A stretch of DNA of 64,000 nucleotides from Candidatus Sodalis endolongispinus (GCF_018777395.1 NZ_JAFJYC010000001.1:1364001-1428000), one strand, 5' to 3'. Positions 1-10,186 are shown, counted from the stretch's first letter. Numbers and translations: made by a program. Notes: generated by a model from the sequence alone, not told the origin.

Positions 1-627
1 CTGGCGGCGCAGATCCGCGCCGCCGCGGCCGATCATGAAGTCGGGCTGCACGCCTGGGATCATTTTGCCTGGCAGACCTGGGCCGGTGTATGGAATGAAC
101 GGCAACTGACCGAACAAACTCGACTGGCGCGGGACGCGCTGACCGCCATTATCGAGCGGCCGGTGACCTGTTCAGCGGTCGCAGGTTGGCGTGCGGACGA
201 TCGCGTGGTGCAAGCCAAGCAGCCTTTTGACTTTCACTACAACAGCGACTGTCGCGGTACGGCGCCGTTCCGGCCTCTGCTGGCCAACGGCGCGTTTGGC
301 GCGGTGCAGATCCCGGTGACACAGCCGACGTTTGATGAGGCCATCGGTCAGACCACGACCCGTGCCGGCTACAACCGTTTCATTCTCGACAGCATCAAGG
401 CCGACAGCGGGACGCCGGTTTACACCATTCACGCCGAGGCGGAAGGGATTGCGCTAAGCGGAATGTTTCAAGAACTGCTGTCGATGACGGCGGCGGAAGG
501 CATCCGCTTTTGTCCGTTGCGAGGGCTTCTCCCGCAGGATACCGCTGCGCTTCCTGTCGGTCAGGTGGTGCGTGGCGAGATTCCGGGACGAGAAGGGTGG
601 GTGGGATGTCAGCGCTTGTTAAAGTGA
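1..627 (+). CDS. arnD: ArnD, 4-deoxy-4-formamido-L-arabinose-phosphoundecaprenol deformylase (3' part)
   Basis: The reading frame is already open at base 1, so only the C-terminal ~208 residues are present. The family removes the formyl group from undecaprenyl-phosphate-linked Ara4FN at the inner membrane, before transfer to lipid A. The polysaccharide-deacetylase-type fold is suggested by the early HAWDH segment and the later SDCRG segment. It is followed 7 bases later by arnT and then arnE and arnF, the standard arn order, which decides the assignment. No disruption is seen in the visible part; the N-terminal metal-binding motif lies outside the window. Confidence 0.9.
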   Translation: MAAQIRAAAADHEVGLHAWDHFAWQTWAGVWNERQLTEQTRLARDALTAIIERPVTCSAVAGWRADDRVVQAKQPFDFHYNSDCRGTAPFRPLLANGAFGAVQIPVTQPTFDEAIGQTTTRAGYNRFILDSIKADSGTPVYTIHAEAEGIALSGMFQELLSMTAAEGIRFCPLRGLLPQDTAALPVGQVVRGEIPGREGWVGCQRLLK

Positions 628-634
628 GTCGAGA

Positions 635-2287
635 ATGAAATCCATCAAACCCGGTATCGGGCTGCTGTGCGTTATTGCGCTGTATTATCTGCTGCCGCTG
701 TCGTTTCGAGGCCTGTGGCAGCCGGATGAAACCCGTTATGCTGAAATAAGCCGCGAAATGCTGGCGAGCGGCGATTGGATTGTCCCCCATTTCCTGGGGC
801 TGCGTTATTTTGAAAAACCGTCCGTCGGCTACTGGATTAATAATCTCAGCCAGTGGGCGTTTGGCCACACCAATTTTGCCGTGCATTTTGGTTCCGCATT
901 CTCGATTGCCCTGACGGCGCTCATGGTGTACTGGCTGGCGCTGCGGTTATGGCAGGACCGGTGGCTTGGTCTGACGGCGGCGGCGATCTACAGCTCCTGC
1001 CTGTTGGTTTATAGCATCGGGACCTATGCGGTGCTCGACCCGATGATAGCCCTATGGCTGGCGGCCGCCATGTGCGCTTTCTGGCAGGCGGTACAGGCGC
1101 CCCGCGGCTGGCGTAAGGGGCTGGGTCATCTGGCGCTGGGCATCGCCTGCGGGCTAGGGTTTATGACCAAAGGCTTTCTGGCGCTGGCGGTACCGGTGCT
1201 CAGCGTTCTGCCGTGGGTCATCGCGCAAAAACGCTGGAAAGAGGTGTTTATGTACGGGCCGCTGGCGCTACTCGGCGCCGTGGCGACAAGTCTGCCGTGG
1301 GTTATCGCCATCGCGCGGCGCGAGCCGGATTTCTGGCATTATTTTATCTGGGTCGAGCATGTTCAGCGCTTCGCGGAAGATAATGCCCAACATAAAGCCC
1401 CTTTCTGGTATTACCTGCCGGTGCTGCTGTCGGGGACGTTGCCCTGGCTGGGGCTGCTGCCCGGTGCGCTGGGTCGCGCCTGGCGTGAACGTCAAACGCA
1501 GAGCGGGGCGTTCTATCTGCTGGGCTGGGTCGTCATGCCGCTGCTGTTTTTTAGCCTGTCGAAAGGCAAGCTGACGACCTATATTCTTCCCTGCTTCGCG
1601 CCGCTGGCACTGCTGATGGCGCGCTATGCGGCGACGTGCAGCGGGCGGGCGCTAAAGGTTAACGGCGTCCTGAATCTGCTGTTCGGGCTGTTGTGCGTCA
1701 TCACGGTAGCCGGCGTATTGGCTCCCTGGGGTCTGGCAAAGCATCCGCTCTTTGCGCAGGATGAAGGCCACAAAGTGCTGCTGGGGGTGCTCGGTTTCCT
1801 GGTCTGGGCGGCGGTGGGCGGGCTGACCCTGCGCGCGCCCACCGCACGCTGGCGCTGGGCGGCGCTGTGTCCGCTGGGGATTGCGCTGCTGGTAGGGCAG
1901 GCGATACCACAGCGGGTGATCGACGCTAAGCAGCCGCTGTCATTTATCCAAACCGTGCGGCCGCAGCTGGAAAACAGCCGCTTTATTTTCGCCAATAGCG
2001 TTGGCGTGGCGGCAGGGCTTGCCTGGGAGCTGCAACGTAGCGATATCTCGTTATTTGAACGCCAGGGAGAGCTGGCCTACGGTTTGGGCTATCCCGACGC
2101 CGCCGACCGCTTCATTCGCGAAGAGGATTTTCCCGTCTGGCTCAATGAGCGTTGCAAAGAGGGCTCGGTGGCGCTGGTGCTGCTGCTTCCTGACGGCGAG
2201 ACGCAACTTAGCCATCTGCCGCGTGCGGATGAGACCTACCGGCGCGGCCGGCTGGTGCTATTAGCGTACCATCAGCGTCGGCCATGA
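635..2287 (+). CDS. arnT: ArnT, undecaprenyl-phosphate Ara4N:lipid A transferase
   Basis: 550-residue inner-membrane glycosyltransferase of the PMT/GT83 type that moves 4-amino-4-deoxy-L-arabinose from undecaprenyl phosphate to lipid A, lowering surface charge and giving resistance to cationic peptides. The N-terminus has a hydrophobic segment followed by the acidic loop WQPDETRYAEISREML typical of the family, then about a dozen membrane segments and a soluble C-terminal part. Length matches the family. The start is 7 bases after arnD, and the end overlaps arnE by 4 bases (ATGA), indicating coupled translation. It appears intact, consistent with a need for peptide resistance inside an insect host (inference). 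Confidence 0.93.
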   Translation: MKSIKPGIGLLCVIALYYLLPLSFRGLWQPDETRYAEISREMLASGDWIVPHFLGLRYFEKPSVGYWINNLSQWAFGHTNFAVHFGSAFSIALTALMVYWLALRLWQDRWLGLTAAAIYSSCLLVYSIGTYAVLDPMIALWLAAAMCAFWQAVQAPRGWRKGLGHLALGIACGLGFMTKGFLALAVPVLSVLPWVIAQKRWKEVFMYGPLALLGAVATSLPWVIAIARREPDFWHYFIWVEHVQRFAEDNAQHKAPFWYYLPVLLSGTLPWLGLLPGALGRAWRERQTQSGAFYLLGWVVMPLLFFSLSKGKLTTYILPCFAPLALLMARYAATCSGRALKVNGVLNLLFGLLCVITVAGVLAPWGLAKHPLFAQDEGHKVLLGVLGFLVWAAVGGLTLRAPTARWRWAALCPLGIALLVGQAIPQRVIDAKQPLSFIQTVRPQLENSRFIFANSVGVAAGLAWELQRSDISLFERQGELAYGLGYPDAADRFIREEDFPVWLNERCKEGSVALVLLLPDGETQLSHLPRADETYRRGRLVLLAYHQRRP

Positions 2288-2619
2288 TGTATTTGCTGAT
2301 TTTCCTCGTGAGTCTGCTCAGCTGCGCCGGGCAATTGTGTCAGAAACACGCCGCAGGTACCTCAGCCGATGCCGGCGAGATGCGCCATCGGGTGCGCTGG
2401 CTGGCAATCAGTCTGTTGCTGCTGGGCGGCGCCATGCTGGTGTGGCTCTGGGTCCTGCAGCGGGTTCCGGTCGGCATCGCTTATCCGATGTTTAGCCTCA
2501 ATTTTGTGCTGGTGACGCTGGCCGCCCGTTGGCTGTGGCGAGAGCCGGTGTCGTTACGCCACGGCTGCGGCCTGCTGCTGATAGTCGCAGGCGTGATGTG
2601 CATGGGGGTGAATTTGTGA
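2284..2619 (+). CDS. arnE: ArnE, Ara4N-phosphoundecaprenol flippase subunit
   Basis: 111-residue EamA/SMR-like protein with four predicted membrane helices. With ArnF it is thought to flip undecaprenyl-phosphate-Ara4N across the inner membrane for ArnT. The segment GIAYPMFSLNFVLVTLAA is typical of the pair. It starts inside the arnT stop and its own TGA overlaps the arnF ATG (2619), so arnT-E-F look translationally coupled. Intact. Confidence 0.9.
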   Translation: MMYLLIFLVSLLSCAGQLCQKHAAGTSADAGEMRHRVRWLAISLLLLGGAMLVWLWVLQRVPVGIAYPMFSLNFVLVTLAARWLWREPVSLRHGCGLLLIVAGVMCMGVNL

Positions 2620-3011
2620 TGGGTTACGGCTGGGCGTTGTTCAGCGTGGCGTTGGTCAGCGCCGCACAGCTGCTGTTGAAATGGGCAATGATGCATTTGC
2701 CGCCGCTTAACGCCCTCCGACTGTGGCTGGACCCGGCTAACGCGGGGACCATCGTTTTGTTGGCGGGGGGCTTGCTGGCCTATGTCTGTTCCATAGCATG
2801 CTGGTTTATGGCGCTGCGCCGTTTGCCGCTGAATAAAGCCTATCCGCTGCTCAGCCTGAGTTATGTCCTGGTGGCCGCTTGCGCGCTGATGATCCCTGAA
2901 TTTAATGAGCGGTTTACGTTTTCGCGCCTGATGGGCGTGGCGCTAATTTGCGGCGGCCTGCTGTTGATTTGCCTGCCCGCTGGCGGCAAGGGCGACATGC
3001 CGCGCCGCTGA
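2619..3011 (+). CDS. arnF: ArnF, Ara4N-phosphoundecaprenol flippase subunit
   Basis: 130-residue partner of ArnE with four membrane helices and the conserved stretch LPLNKAYPLLSLSYVLV. The ATG at 2619 overlapping the arnE stop is chosen over a longer frame from 2529, which would add 30 residues with no homology and overlap arnE deeply. The last residues (GGKGDMPRR) are encoded in the first unit of a 39-40 bp tandem repeat that continues past the stop, so the extreme C-terminus may be recently altered. Confidence 0.9.
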   Translation: MGYGWALFSVALVSAAQLLLKWAMMHLPPLNALRLWLDPANAGTIVLLAGGLLAYVCSIACWFMALRRLPLNKAYPLLSLSYVLVAACALMIPEFNERFTFSRLMGVALICGGLLLICLPAGGKGDMPRR

Positions 3012-3099
3012 GGCTGCCAACGGCGGTAAGGTTGACCGCCGCGTTGCTGAGATTGCCAACGGCGGCAAGAACGACACGTTGCGCCGCTGGGCTGTCAAT
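2982..3099 (+). repeat. 39-40 bp tandem repeat, three units, spanning the arnF stop
   Basis: Units at 2982-3021 (40 bp), 3022-3060 (39) and 3061-3099 (39), each starting GGCGGYAAG and ending TGCCAAC or TGTCAAT. They are diverged but clearly related. The extra base in the first unit creates the arnF TGA. The rest of the arnF-downstream gap (3100-3324) shows no gene. Confidence 0.75.
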
Positions 3100-3333
3100 G
3101 AAGAGCAAGAGCTGCCCGCCGCGCTCTGGCGATTATCGGCGTGGTCCTAATGTTGCCTTCAGGTCATTGTGGCACAATAAGCTACTGCGACACATGGCGT
3201 TCTGTGCCGGCGCCAGCCCGCGACGTTTACTAGCGAACGCCGCGCGACACGGGGCAGGGCCCGGCATCCGCCCGACTAATGACGTTCACCGAGCGGCGCT
3301 TTCCCCCGCTTTTACTTACTATGGATGCATGCT

Positions 3334-3945
3334 ATGACCACATTCTCGCCGGCTCTGGAACAGCTTAACGTTTATTTGTTTCAGTTAATCAATGCCCCCG
3401 CCGCAGTGAGCGCCGGCATGCTGCGGGTGGGAACGTTTTTCGCCAGCGACGCCGTGGCGTTGTTTCCACTGGTGTTGCTGTTCAATTGGTTTTGGCGCGG
3501 AGAAGAGCAAAAAAAAGCCGTGCTTTACGCCACGCTCAGTATGCTATTGGCGCTGGCTGTCAATATTGCGCTGGGTATGATATGGCAACACCCGCGGCCG
3601 TTTATGATCCCCGTCGGGCAGCATTTCCTTTATCACGCGGCCAATAATTCTTTCCCCAGCGATCACATGTCGCTGGCCTGCGCCATAAGCTTTAGCTTGA
3701 TAGCCCGCGGTACCCTGCGTCGGCAGGGGCTGGCGCTATTCGCCCTCAGCGTGATGGTCGCCTGGGCCAGGGTGTATATGGGCGTTCATTTTCCGCTCGA
3801 TATGATGGCATCGCTCGGGGTTGCGCTGGTGAGCGCGGCGTTAAGCCTGCGTTGTGCCAGAGCGGTGAATACCGTTTATGCGTATGTTTATCCGCTTTAT
3901 CATGCCCTGTTCGCCGCGGGTATACGCAAAGGGATGATGAAATAA
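3334..3945 (+). CDS. PAP2-family undecaprenyl-diphosphatase (BcrC/YbjG type)
   Basis: About 203 residues, hydrophobic, with the three PAP2 phosphatase blocks: WQHPRPF (about residue 86), PSDH (about 109) and the ARVYMGVHFPLD block (about 149). These enzymes dephosphorylate undecaprenyl diphosphate on the periplasmic face to recycle the lipid carrier used for peptidoglycan and, here, Ara4N transfer. The ATG at 3334 is preferred to one at 3325 because it has a GGA 8-9 bases upstream. Its position behind arnF suits a lipid-carrier role, but the 320-base gap argues against co-transcription. Intact. Confidence 0.8.
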   Translation: MTTFSPALEQLNVYLFQLINAPAAVSAGMLRVGTFFASDAVALFPLVLLFNWFWRGEEQKKAVLYATLSMLLALAVNIALGMIWQHPRPFMIPVGQHFLYHAANNSFPSDHMSLACAISFSLIARGTLRRQGLALFALSVMVAWARVYMGVHFPLDMMASLGVALVSAALSLRCARAVNTVYAYVYPLYHALFAAGIRKGMMK

Positions 3946-4017
3946 TCAACGTTCCGCGCCAGGGTATTACTTCCTGGGAGGCTGTAAATTGTGCCGATTA
4001 TTCGGCTAGCCTGGCGC

Positions 4018-4073
4018 CGCACCCGCACCTTCATCTACACTTGCATCTGCCTCTGCATCCGCATTCGCACCCG
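4018..4073 (+). repeat. Degenerate hexanucleotide tract
   Basis: A run with 6-base periodicity (variants of GCATCY, GCACCY and ATCTAC) between the PAP2 gene and the SulP pseudogene. In one plus-strand frame it spells alternating Leu-His, but that frame has no family features. I treat it as low-complexity DNA, not a gene. Confidence 0.5.
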
Positions 4074-4104
4074 GATCGCCACACCCGCTACGCGGCGGCG
4101 GCGA

Positions 4105-5586
4105 TTAGGGCAAACGGCCGGTCAAACGCCGATGGAAATCACCGCTGCGCGCGTCAAGACCGGTAATGGTCACCTCGGCGCCGTGGGCCTGATATTTAGT
4201 GACAATGGCGTCCAGCGCCGCCACGCTCGAGGCGCCCCAGATTTGCGCGTGGGTCAAATCGATGATCACTTTTGTCGGATCCAGACCGTAGGCAAAGCGC
4301 TCGACCAAATCATTGCTGCTGCCGAAAAATATCGGGCCGTGCACTCGATACTGTACCGTGCTGCCATCGGCGGCCAGTTCGCGCTCGGCGTTGATCACAT
4401 GCGCGACGCGGCGGGCGAACAGCATGATGGCCAGCACCACCCCTCACATCACGCCGACAGCCAGATTGCCGGTCCAGACGGTCGCCGCGACAGTTACCCC
4501 CATCACCAGCGTTTCCGAAAAAGGCATGTGACGGAGCGTGGCGGGACTGACGCTGTGCCAATTAATGGTTTTTAACGACACAATCATCATCACCGCCGCC
4601 AGTACCACCATCGGGATCCGCGCCATCACGCTGCTCAATGCGGTCACCAGCAACAACAGCATCAGCGCCGCCGCGAGCGTGGAAAGACGGGTGCGCGCTT
4701 GCCCTAACTGAACGTTGACGATGGTCTGACCAATCATCGCACAGCCGGCGATGCCGCCATAAAAACCGGCGCAGATATTGGCCACGCCCAGCGCCCAGGA
4801 CTCGCGACGCTTACTGGAATGGCTATCGGTCAGATCGTCAACCAACTTGGCCGTCAGCAGCGATTCCAGCAGACCGACAAACGCCACGCTGAGCGCCGTG
4901 GGCCAGATAATGCGCAGGGTCTCGGTGTTAAAAGGAACACGCCATTCGGTGAGGCCCGGTAGTCCGGCCATCATTGGCCCGGCGTCGCCAACCGTGGGTA
5001 CCGACCAGCCGCCATAGACCGCAATGACGGTCACAACGACAATCGCCAACAGCGAAGACGGCAGGACAGACGTCAAGCGCGGCCAGCCGAGCACAATCAC
5101 CACCGCCAGCGCAAACAGCAGCCAGACGTGCCGGTCGTGATGCAGCAGATGCGGCACCTGGGCGAAAAATATCAGAATACCCAGCGCATTGACGAACCCC
5201 ACCATGACCGAGCGCGGAATATAACGCATCATGCGCGCCAGACCCGCGACACCAAACAGGATTTGCACGACGCCGGCCAGTAATACGGTCGGCAAGATAT
5301 AGGCCACGCCGTGGACATGTACCATCGGGCCGATAACCAGCGCCACCGAACCGGCTGCTGCGGTGACCATGGCGCGACGCCCACCAAGCAGCGAGGTCAC
5401 CAAGCTCAGCACAATTGACGAAAGTAGACTGACTTTGGGGTCGACGCCGGCGATGACAGAAAAGGAAATGACCTCCGGGACCAGCGCCAGCGCGGTTACA
5501 ATACCCGCCAGACATTCACGCGCCACCCGTCGGGGAGCGCCGGGCGCGGCGGGGTGAGAAACAGGGGAAATAGGCGTCTTTGCCAT
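4105..5586 (-). pseudogene. SulP-family anion transporter split by one in-frame TGA
   Basis: Family members are inner-membrane transporters of sulfate, bicarbonate or dicarboxylates with a cytosolic STAS domain. Residues 1-380 (5586-4447) carry the membrane domain, with the N-terminal ALVPEVISFSVIAGVDP block and the GFVNALGILIF block. A TGA at 4446-4444 then interrupts the same frame, which resumes as GVVLAIMLFARR and a complete STAS domain ending at 4105. No base is gained or lost: this is one nonsense mutation. A GTG at 4440 could start the STAS part separately. The neighbours are unrelated. Called a pseudogene because membrane and STAS domains are not known to work as two chains here. Confidence 0.85.
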
Positions 5587-5766
5587 GTAAGTCAGTTAAC
5601 CAGGGAGATGAGGAAATCATGATGACCGGGATCCGCTACCAGCGGACGCTCCAGAACCGCTTATCGGCACGCGTCCGCGCCTTGGCGCCCGGGCAGTCAC
5701 GCCAGGGAAAGAGTGTAAACGACTTTGCGCCAAGATGCTTCATTCGCGATCTACCATTAGGTGTGT

Positions 5767-6411
5767 TCAGAAATAACGGCGAAGGATGTCGGGCAGCGCG
5801 TCGAGACCATCAAGGGTGATGTCAGGCGTCACGCTTTCCCCGCTATGCAGTAGCGCCCAGGGACCGCGGCGTAGAAATACCGCCCGCATCCCTGCCAGTT
5901 GAGCGGGCCGCACATCATTGTCCAGCCGATCGCCTACGTAGGCTATCTCTGCCGGTAATAGGTCCGGCGCCGCCGCAAGGATTTGCTGGAAAAAGCGTGG
6001 ATCGGGTTTTTCCACCCCCCATGATGCCGAAGACCCTATTATGTCCGCCGGCACGCCTGCCCGGCGCAGCGCCTGTTCCACCGCCTGGGGTTGATTACCC
6101 GCAACCCCGACCCGTATGCCGGCCTGGCGCAGGCGCGCCAGACAGGGTATGGCGTCCGGATACAAATCCGCCGCGGTCAGGCGGTAAGTGTCACCGGCCT
6201 GTTTGCGCTGCTGCTGCAGCTGCTGGAAATCACAATCGGGCCGCACCAGGCGGAATACCTGGCGGTGATGTTCCCCCCGGGCAATGACGGTGCCCAGCGC
6301 GGCGAAGAAGGTCAAACGGGAAAGCCCCAGATAATCGGCCCACAGAGCCCATTCCCGAATTTCGTCGACCAGGGTTTCGCCCACGTCAAAAAATACCGCT
6401 TTGATTGCCAT
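5767..6411 (-). CDS. HAD-family hydrolase
   Basis: 214-residue haloacid-dehalogenase-like phosphatase. Motif I is FFDVGETLVD (residues 7-16): the first Asp is the nucleophile, but the usual second Asp (DxD) reads Glu. Motif III includes KPDPRFF (about 135) and motif IV VGDRLDNDV (about 158), which resembles the YjjG and phosphoglycolate-phosphatase-like subgroup. A small-molecule phosphatase role is expected; the substrate is unknown. The frame is intact. The 180-base gap to the SulP start contains nothing clear. Confidence 0.8.
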   Translation of the reverse strand: MAIKAVFFDVGETLVDEIREWALWADYLGLSRLTFFAALGTVIARGEHHRQVFRLVRPDCDFQQLQQQRKQAGDTYRLTAADLYPDAIPCLARLRQAGIRVGVAGNQPQAVEQALRRAGVPADIIGSSASWGVEKPDPRFFQQILAAAPDLLPAEIAYVGDRLDNDVRPAQLAGMRAVFLRRGPWALLHSGESVTPDITLDGLDALPDILRRYF

Positions 6412-6882
6412 AGATTCGCTTCATTACCGGCGGCGACGCGCATGAAGTTGCCTATCATGCCACGCGCAGGCGCAAGTGCAACGCCGCGGCAAGGGCACAT
6501 TGCCGTGGTCGTGGCACTGCGCCCTTCAAAACGGCAGGTCTTTGCCGGCGTGGCTAATGATTTGTCGCCGGGAGCTTTCCCCCGCGACATCGCGATGAAA
6601 AACAACTATCGCGACGGCGCGATTATTTCTTCCGAATGCGCGAGTGTTACCCGTGACCAGGGCAGGTTTTTCGCATTGGTAAATAGCCGCTATAGGGGCG
6701 CAAATAGGTGGGTAAGAGAGAAAATCCTCAGTAATTACGTGGTATTTCCGCTGCACAATATAGGCCGCGAGCGGGGGTAGCACGCAAAACCACTTCATTA
6801 GCCGGCAAGGAAATTATCGCTAACAATAAATTTCATAATTAGTGAATTAATAATAAGAATGCTTGCAAAATATATTCATAAA
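6412..6882. other. Gap with no supported gene
   Basis: Between the HAD gene start and the TonB receptor. Open frames here have no recognisable features. The composition changes from GC-rich to A+T-rich at about 6800, approaching the receptor promoter region. Confidence 0.5.
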
Positions 6883-6898
6883 GATAATCATTATTATC
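6883..6898 (+). promoter_or_regulatory. Fur box upstream of siderophore receptor
   Basis: GATAATCATTATTATC matches the alternating GATAAT/ATTATC pattern of the Fur operator. It lies about 105 bases before the receptor ATG in A+T-rich DNA, so iron repression of the receptor is likely (inference from the motif). Confidence 0.7.
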
Positions 6899-7001
6899 CG
6901 CATTCAAGCCGGATTTGCCAGGGAATGCCTCTATCACCCGGTCGCAGGGGCATAAAACGCGCCGCACGGGTGCTGTACGGTTTAAGAAAGAGATAATGTG
7001 A

Positions 7002-9146
7002 ATGACTAACGCTTTCAAGATCAAAACATCTGCGCTCATGTGCTTCATGGCGTTAACCCTGCCGCTGATGGCGGGGGCGGAAGAAACCATTGTGGTGACC
7101 GCCCAACAGGACGCTGGCGCAGACGCCCCCACCTCAGGATATACCGCCAAGACCAGCACTGGTGCGACCAAAACCGATAAGCCGCTTATCACCACCGGGC
7201 AATCCATTTCCGTCATTACCCGTCAGCAAATAGACGATCAGGGCGCGATGGATTTAAATCAGGTGCTGAATTATACCCCCGGGGTTTTCACCAATTTCGC
7301 CGGGGCGGCGACGCGTTTTGATACCATTTCGCTGCGCGGTTTCCACGGTGGTGATGTGGATAATACCTTCCTGGACGGTTTGCGCGTTATGAGCGACAGC
7401 GGTAGCCATAATAACCTGCAGGTCGATCCCTGGTTTCTTGAACGCGTGGATGTCATTAAAGGGCCTTCTTCCGCGCTTTATGGTCAGACCGTGCCGGGCG
7501 GCCTGGTCAATATGACGACGAAACGCCCGCAATTCACCGAAGAAGGGCATTTCCTGCTGTATGGCGGCTCGCAAAATACTAAAGGCGGTGCTTTTGATTA
7601 TACCAACGCGATAAATGATCAATAAGCATTTCGCATTACCGGCATGACCCGCAGCAGCGATACCCAATACGATCATACCCGCGAGGAACGCTATGCCATT
7701 TCTCCCTCGCTGCTTTGGCAACCCAATGAAAATACCAGCCTGCTGCTGAAAGCCTATTGGCAAAAAGATCCCTCGGTAGGCTATCACAGCGCGGTGCCGT
7801 CCGACGGCAGTTTAAACGAACGCCACGGTTCCCGCTTGAGCCGCAGCTTTTATGACGGTGAAAGCGATTTGGATCAATACAAGCGTCGGGAGCAGATTTA
7901 CAGTTATGACTTCGCGCATGTCATTAACGATACCTGGTCGGTCCATTCCACCGGCAGCTATACGCACTCCAATGTTGCAATCGATCAGGTGTACCAGGGC
8001 GGCTGGGTAGGGGATAGCGATCTATTGGCCCGCTATTATACCGGGGAACGCTCCTCGCTGGATGCGTTTGCGATGTATAACCGGGTGCAGGCGGATTTTA
8101 CCACCGGGGCCGTGGATCATAAGGTAGTACTCGGCGCGGAATATCATCAATATAAAAACGATTTGTTGGACGGCGGCGCCTACGGCACCTATTTGAATGC
8201 CGCAACGGGCGCCTCGGCGGGCAGTGCGCTGTTCCAGGATCCCGCCTTGACAATTCCAGGCTATTACAACGACAACAACAATACTCGCCGCTATTACCAA
8301 AGCGGTGTTTATCTGCAAGATGAGATGGTCATGAGTCAATGGCACCTGGATGTATCGGGGCGTTACGATCGTATTGTCTCCAAGCAGGTAGGCCACAGCT
8401 ATGACACCGCTGTGCGCCGTTCCGACGATCATGTTAGCGGTCGTGCTTCGCTTTTGTACGCCTTTGCTAACGGTGTTTCGCCTTATATCAGCTACAGTCA
8501 GGCCATTACGCCGACATCGCTGACCGGCGCCGACGGTAATTTGCTTAAACCGACCACCTCAGAGCAGTATGAAGCCGGCCTGAAATATCAACCGGTGGGC
8601 AGCTATGATCTGTATACCATCGCGGTGTATGATTTGATGCAAAAAGATGTCGCCAATCGCGATATCATCACCGCCACCTATACGCCGTCGGGTAAAGTCC
8701 ATTCCCAAGGGATTGAACTTGAAGCCCATAACCAGATTACCTCTCGCCTGAGCACCCTTGCCGGCTATTCTCTCAATCACGTTCGCTTTAAAGACTCTGT
8801 TGACGGCAATGATGGCCATACCCCTTATGTCACTCCCAATCAAACGGCCTCCTTCTGGGGTCATTACCGTTTTGACTATGGTATCAGCGTGGGCGCCGGG
8901 GGGCGTTATATCGGCAAACAATGGGCGGATAACGAAAACACCCTGCGCGTGCCGTCCGTGACGCTCCTGGATGCGTCGGTACGCGCCGATTTGGGCGCAT
9001 GGGATAGCCGCCTGAAAGGCGCGTATGTTCAGGTGAATGCCAATAACCTCACCGATCGAGACTATGTCGCAGCCTGTTATGGCACCGGTTACTGTTATTG
9101 GGGGGCAGAGCGTTCAGTATTGGCAACGGTCGGTTATGACTTTTAA
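7002..9146 (+). pseudogene. TonB-dependent hydroxamate-siderophore receptor (FoxA/FhuA-like), one nonsense codon
   Basis: 715-codon outer-membrane receptor frame. A signal peptide is followed by the TonB box region ETIVVTA, then the plug domain (PQSISV-like block GQSISVITRQQIDDQG, SLRGF, and ERVDVIKGPSSALYGQ). The beta-barrel ends in the conserved YVAACYGTGYCYWGAERS block and a terminal Phe. The family imports ferrioxamine or ferrichrome. A TAA at 7623-7625 after NAINDQ interrupts the frame, which continues in register as AFRITGMTRSSDT. A single TTA-to-TAA change would explain it. The truncated product lacks the whole barrel. The Fur box upstream survives. Confidence 0.85.
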
Positions 9147-9218
9147 CCCGGCGTAAGAGGTGAACGACTCTGCTTGAATGACCGCCCTGGCGGTCAGGGC
9201 GGCCGATGGCGGCAACCG

Positions 9219-9991
9219 TTAATCGGCTGCCGTTGCCATCCACTGGCGGGCTAACGCCCGATAGCTGCCGTCTGCCTGGCGCAAATGCAGCCATTGATCG
9301 ACATACATTTTCCAAACCATATCGTCTCGCGGCAGCATATAGGCTTTTTCACCGTATTGCAGCGGCGCATGGGGACGTACGGCGCATAACCACGGGTAGC
9401 GTTGCTGTTGAAATAACGCTTCCTGCACGTCGGTGATCATCACATCCGCCTTATGGTCAACCAATTGCTGAAAAATGGCCACATTATCATGGCTCAGGAT
9501 TAGCGTGGCCCGCGGCAATTGTTTACGCACTACTGCTTCATTGGTGCCGCCCGCCGGGGCAATGACCCGTACCGCCGGTCGGTCCATCTGCACTAGACTG
9601 TGCAACCGTTGCTGTTCTGCACAGCGCACCAGCGGTATTTTGCCCTCGACACTCACCACCCGCGTAAAACCGGCCTGCTTTTGCCGATCAAGCGTAACGG
9701 ATACACCGCCCCCGGCGATATCGCAGGATTGCTGGTGAAAATCCTTCATCAGAGTTTTCCAAGTGGTGGGCACCCATTGGATGCTGGCCGGCAGACTATC
9801 GGCCAACGATTGGACCATGGCGATATCGATTCCCTCATAGCGCCCATCGCCGCGTAAAAAGCTATAGGGCCGATAATCGCCCGTGGTACAGACCCGTAAT
9901 ACCCCCTGCTGCATATGTGGTCAAGGCGCGATTGCGCCCAAACGACGCCGCTTAGGCTCAGCAAAACACAAGCGCGTAGCGCGTTAATCAT
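9219..9991 (-). pseudogene. PheC-like periplasmic dehydratase/amino-acid-binding protein, frameshifted
   Basis: The body (9914-9219) resembles periplasmic cyclohexadienyl dehydratase PheC: TTGDYRPYSF at the start, GGTNEAVVR in the middle and AEKAYMLPRD-like YGEKAYMLPRD near the end. The family makes phenylpyruvate or phenylalanine precursors from prephenate or arogenate and shares the type 2 solute-binding fold. The signal peptide (MINALRACVLLSLSGVVWAQ) is in another frame starting at 9991. The two frames meet at a run of five C on the plus strand (9902-9906). Adding one base there would join SR to GVLRVCTTGDY, as in the family. A plain ABC binding protein is the alternative. Confidence 0.7.
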
Positions 9992-10186
9992 GATGCGATC
10001 TCCCTATCGTCACTGAGCGGCCAACAATGGCCGCCGGTAAACGAATTATGCCGCGATTTGCTCTGGGAAAGGACGGGTGTTGCTCAATAACTTATCCCCT
10101 TAACACGTGTCGTCACCGTCGTATCTGACAGTTGTGGCCGCGGCGTATTAACACTCGCTGGGCTTACAGAAACGAAGAAAAATGTG

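Noticed and set aside
3852-4166. Plus-strand frame with alternating Leu-His as a His-rich metal protein.
   Set aside because: It overlaps the PAP2 gene 3' end in another frame and arises from a hexanucleotide tract; no start signal or homology-like features.
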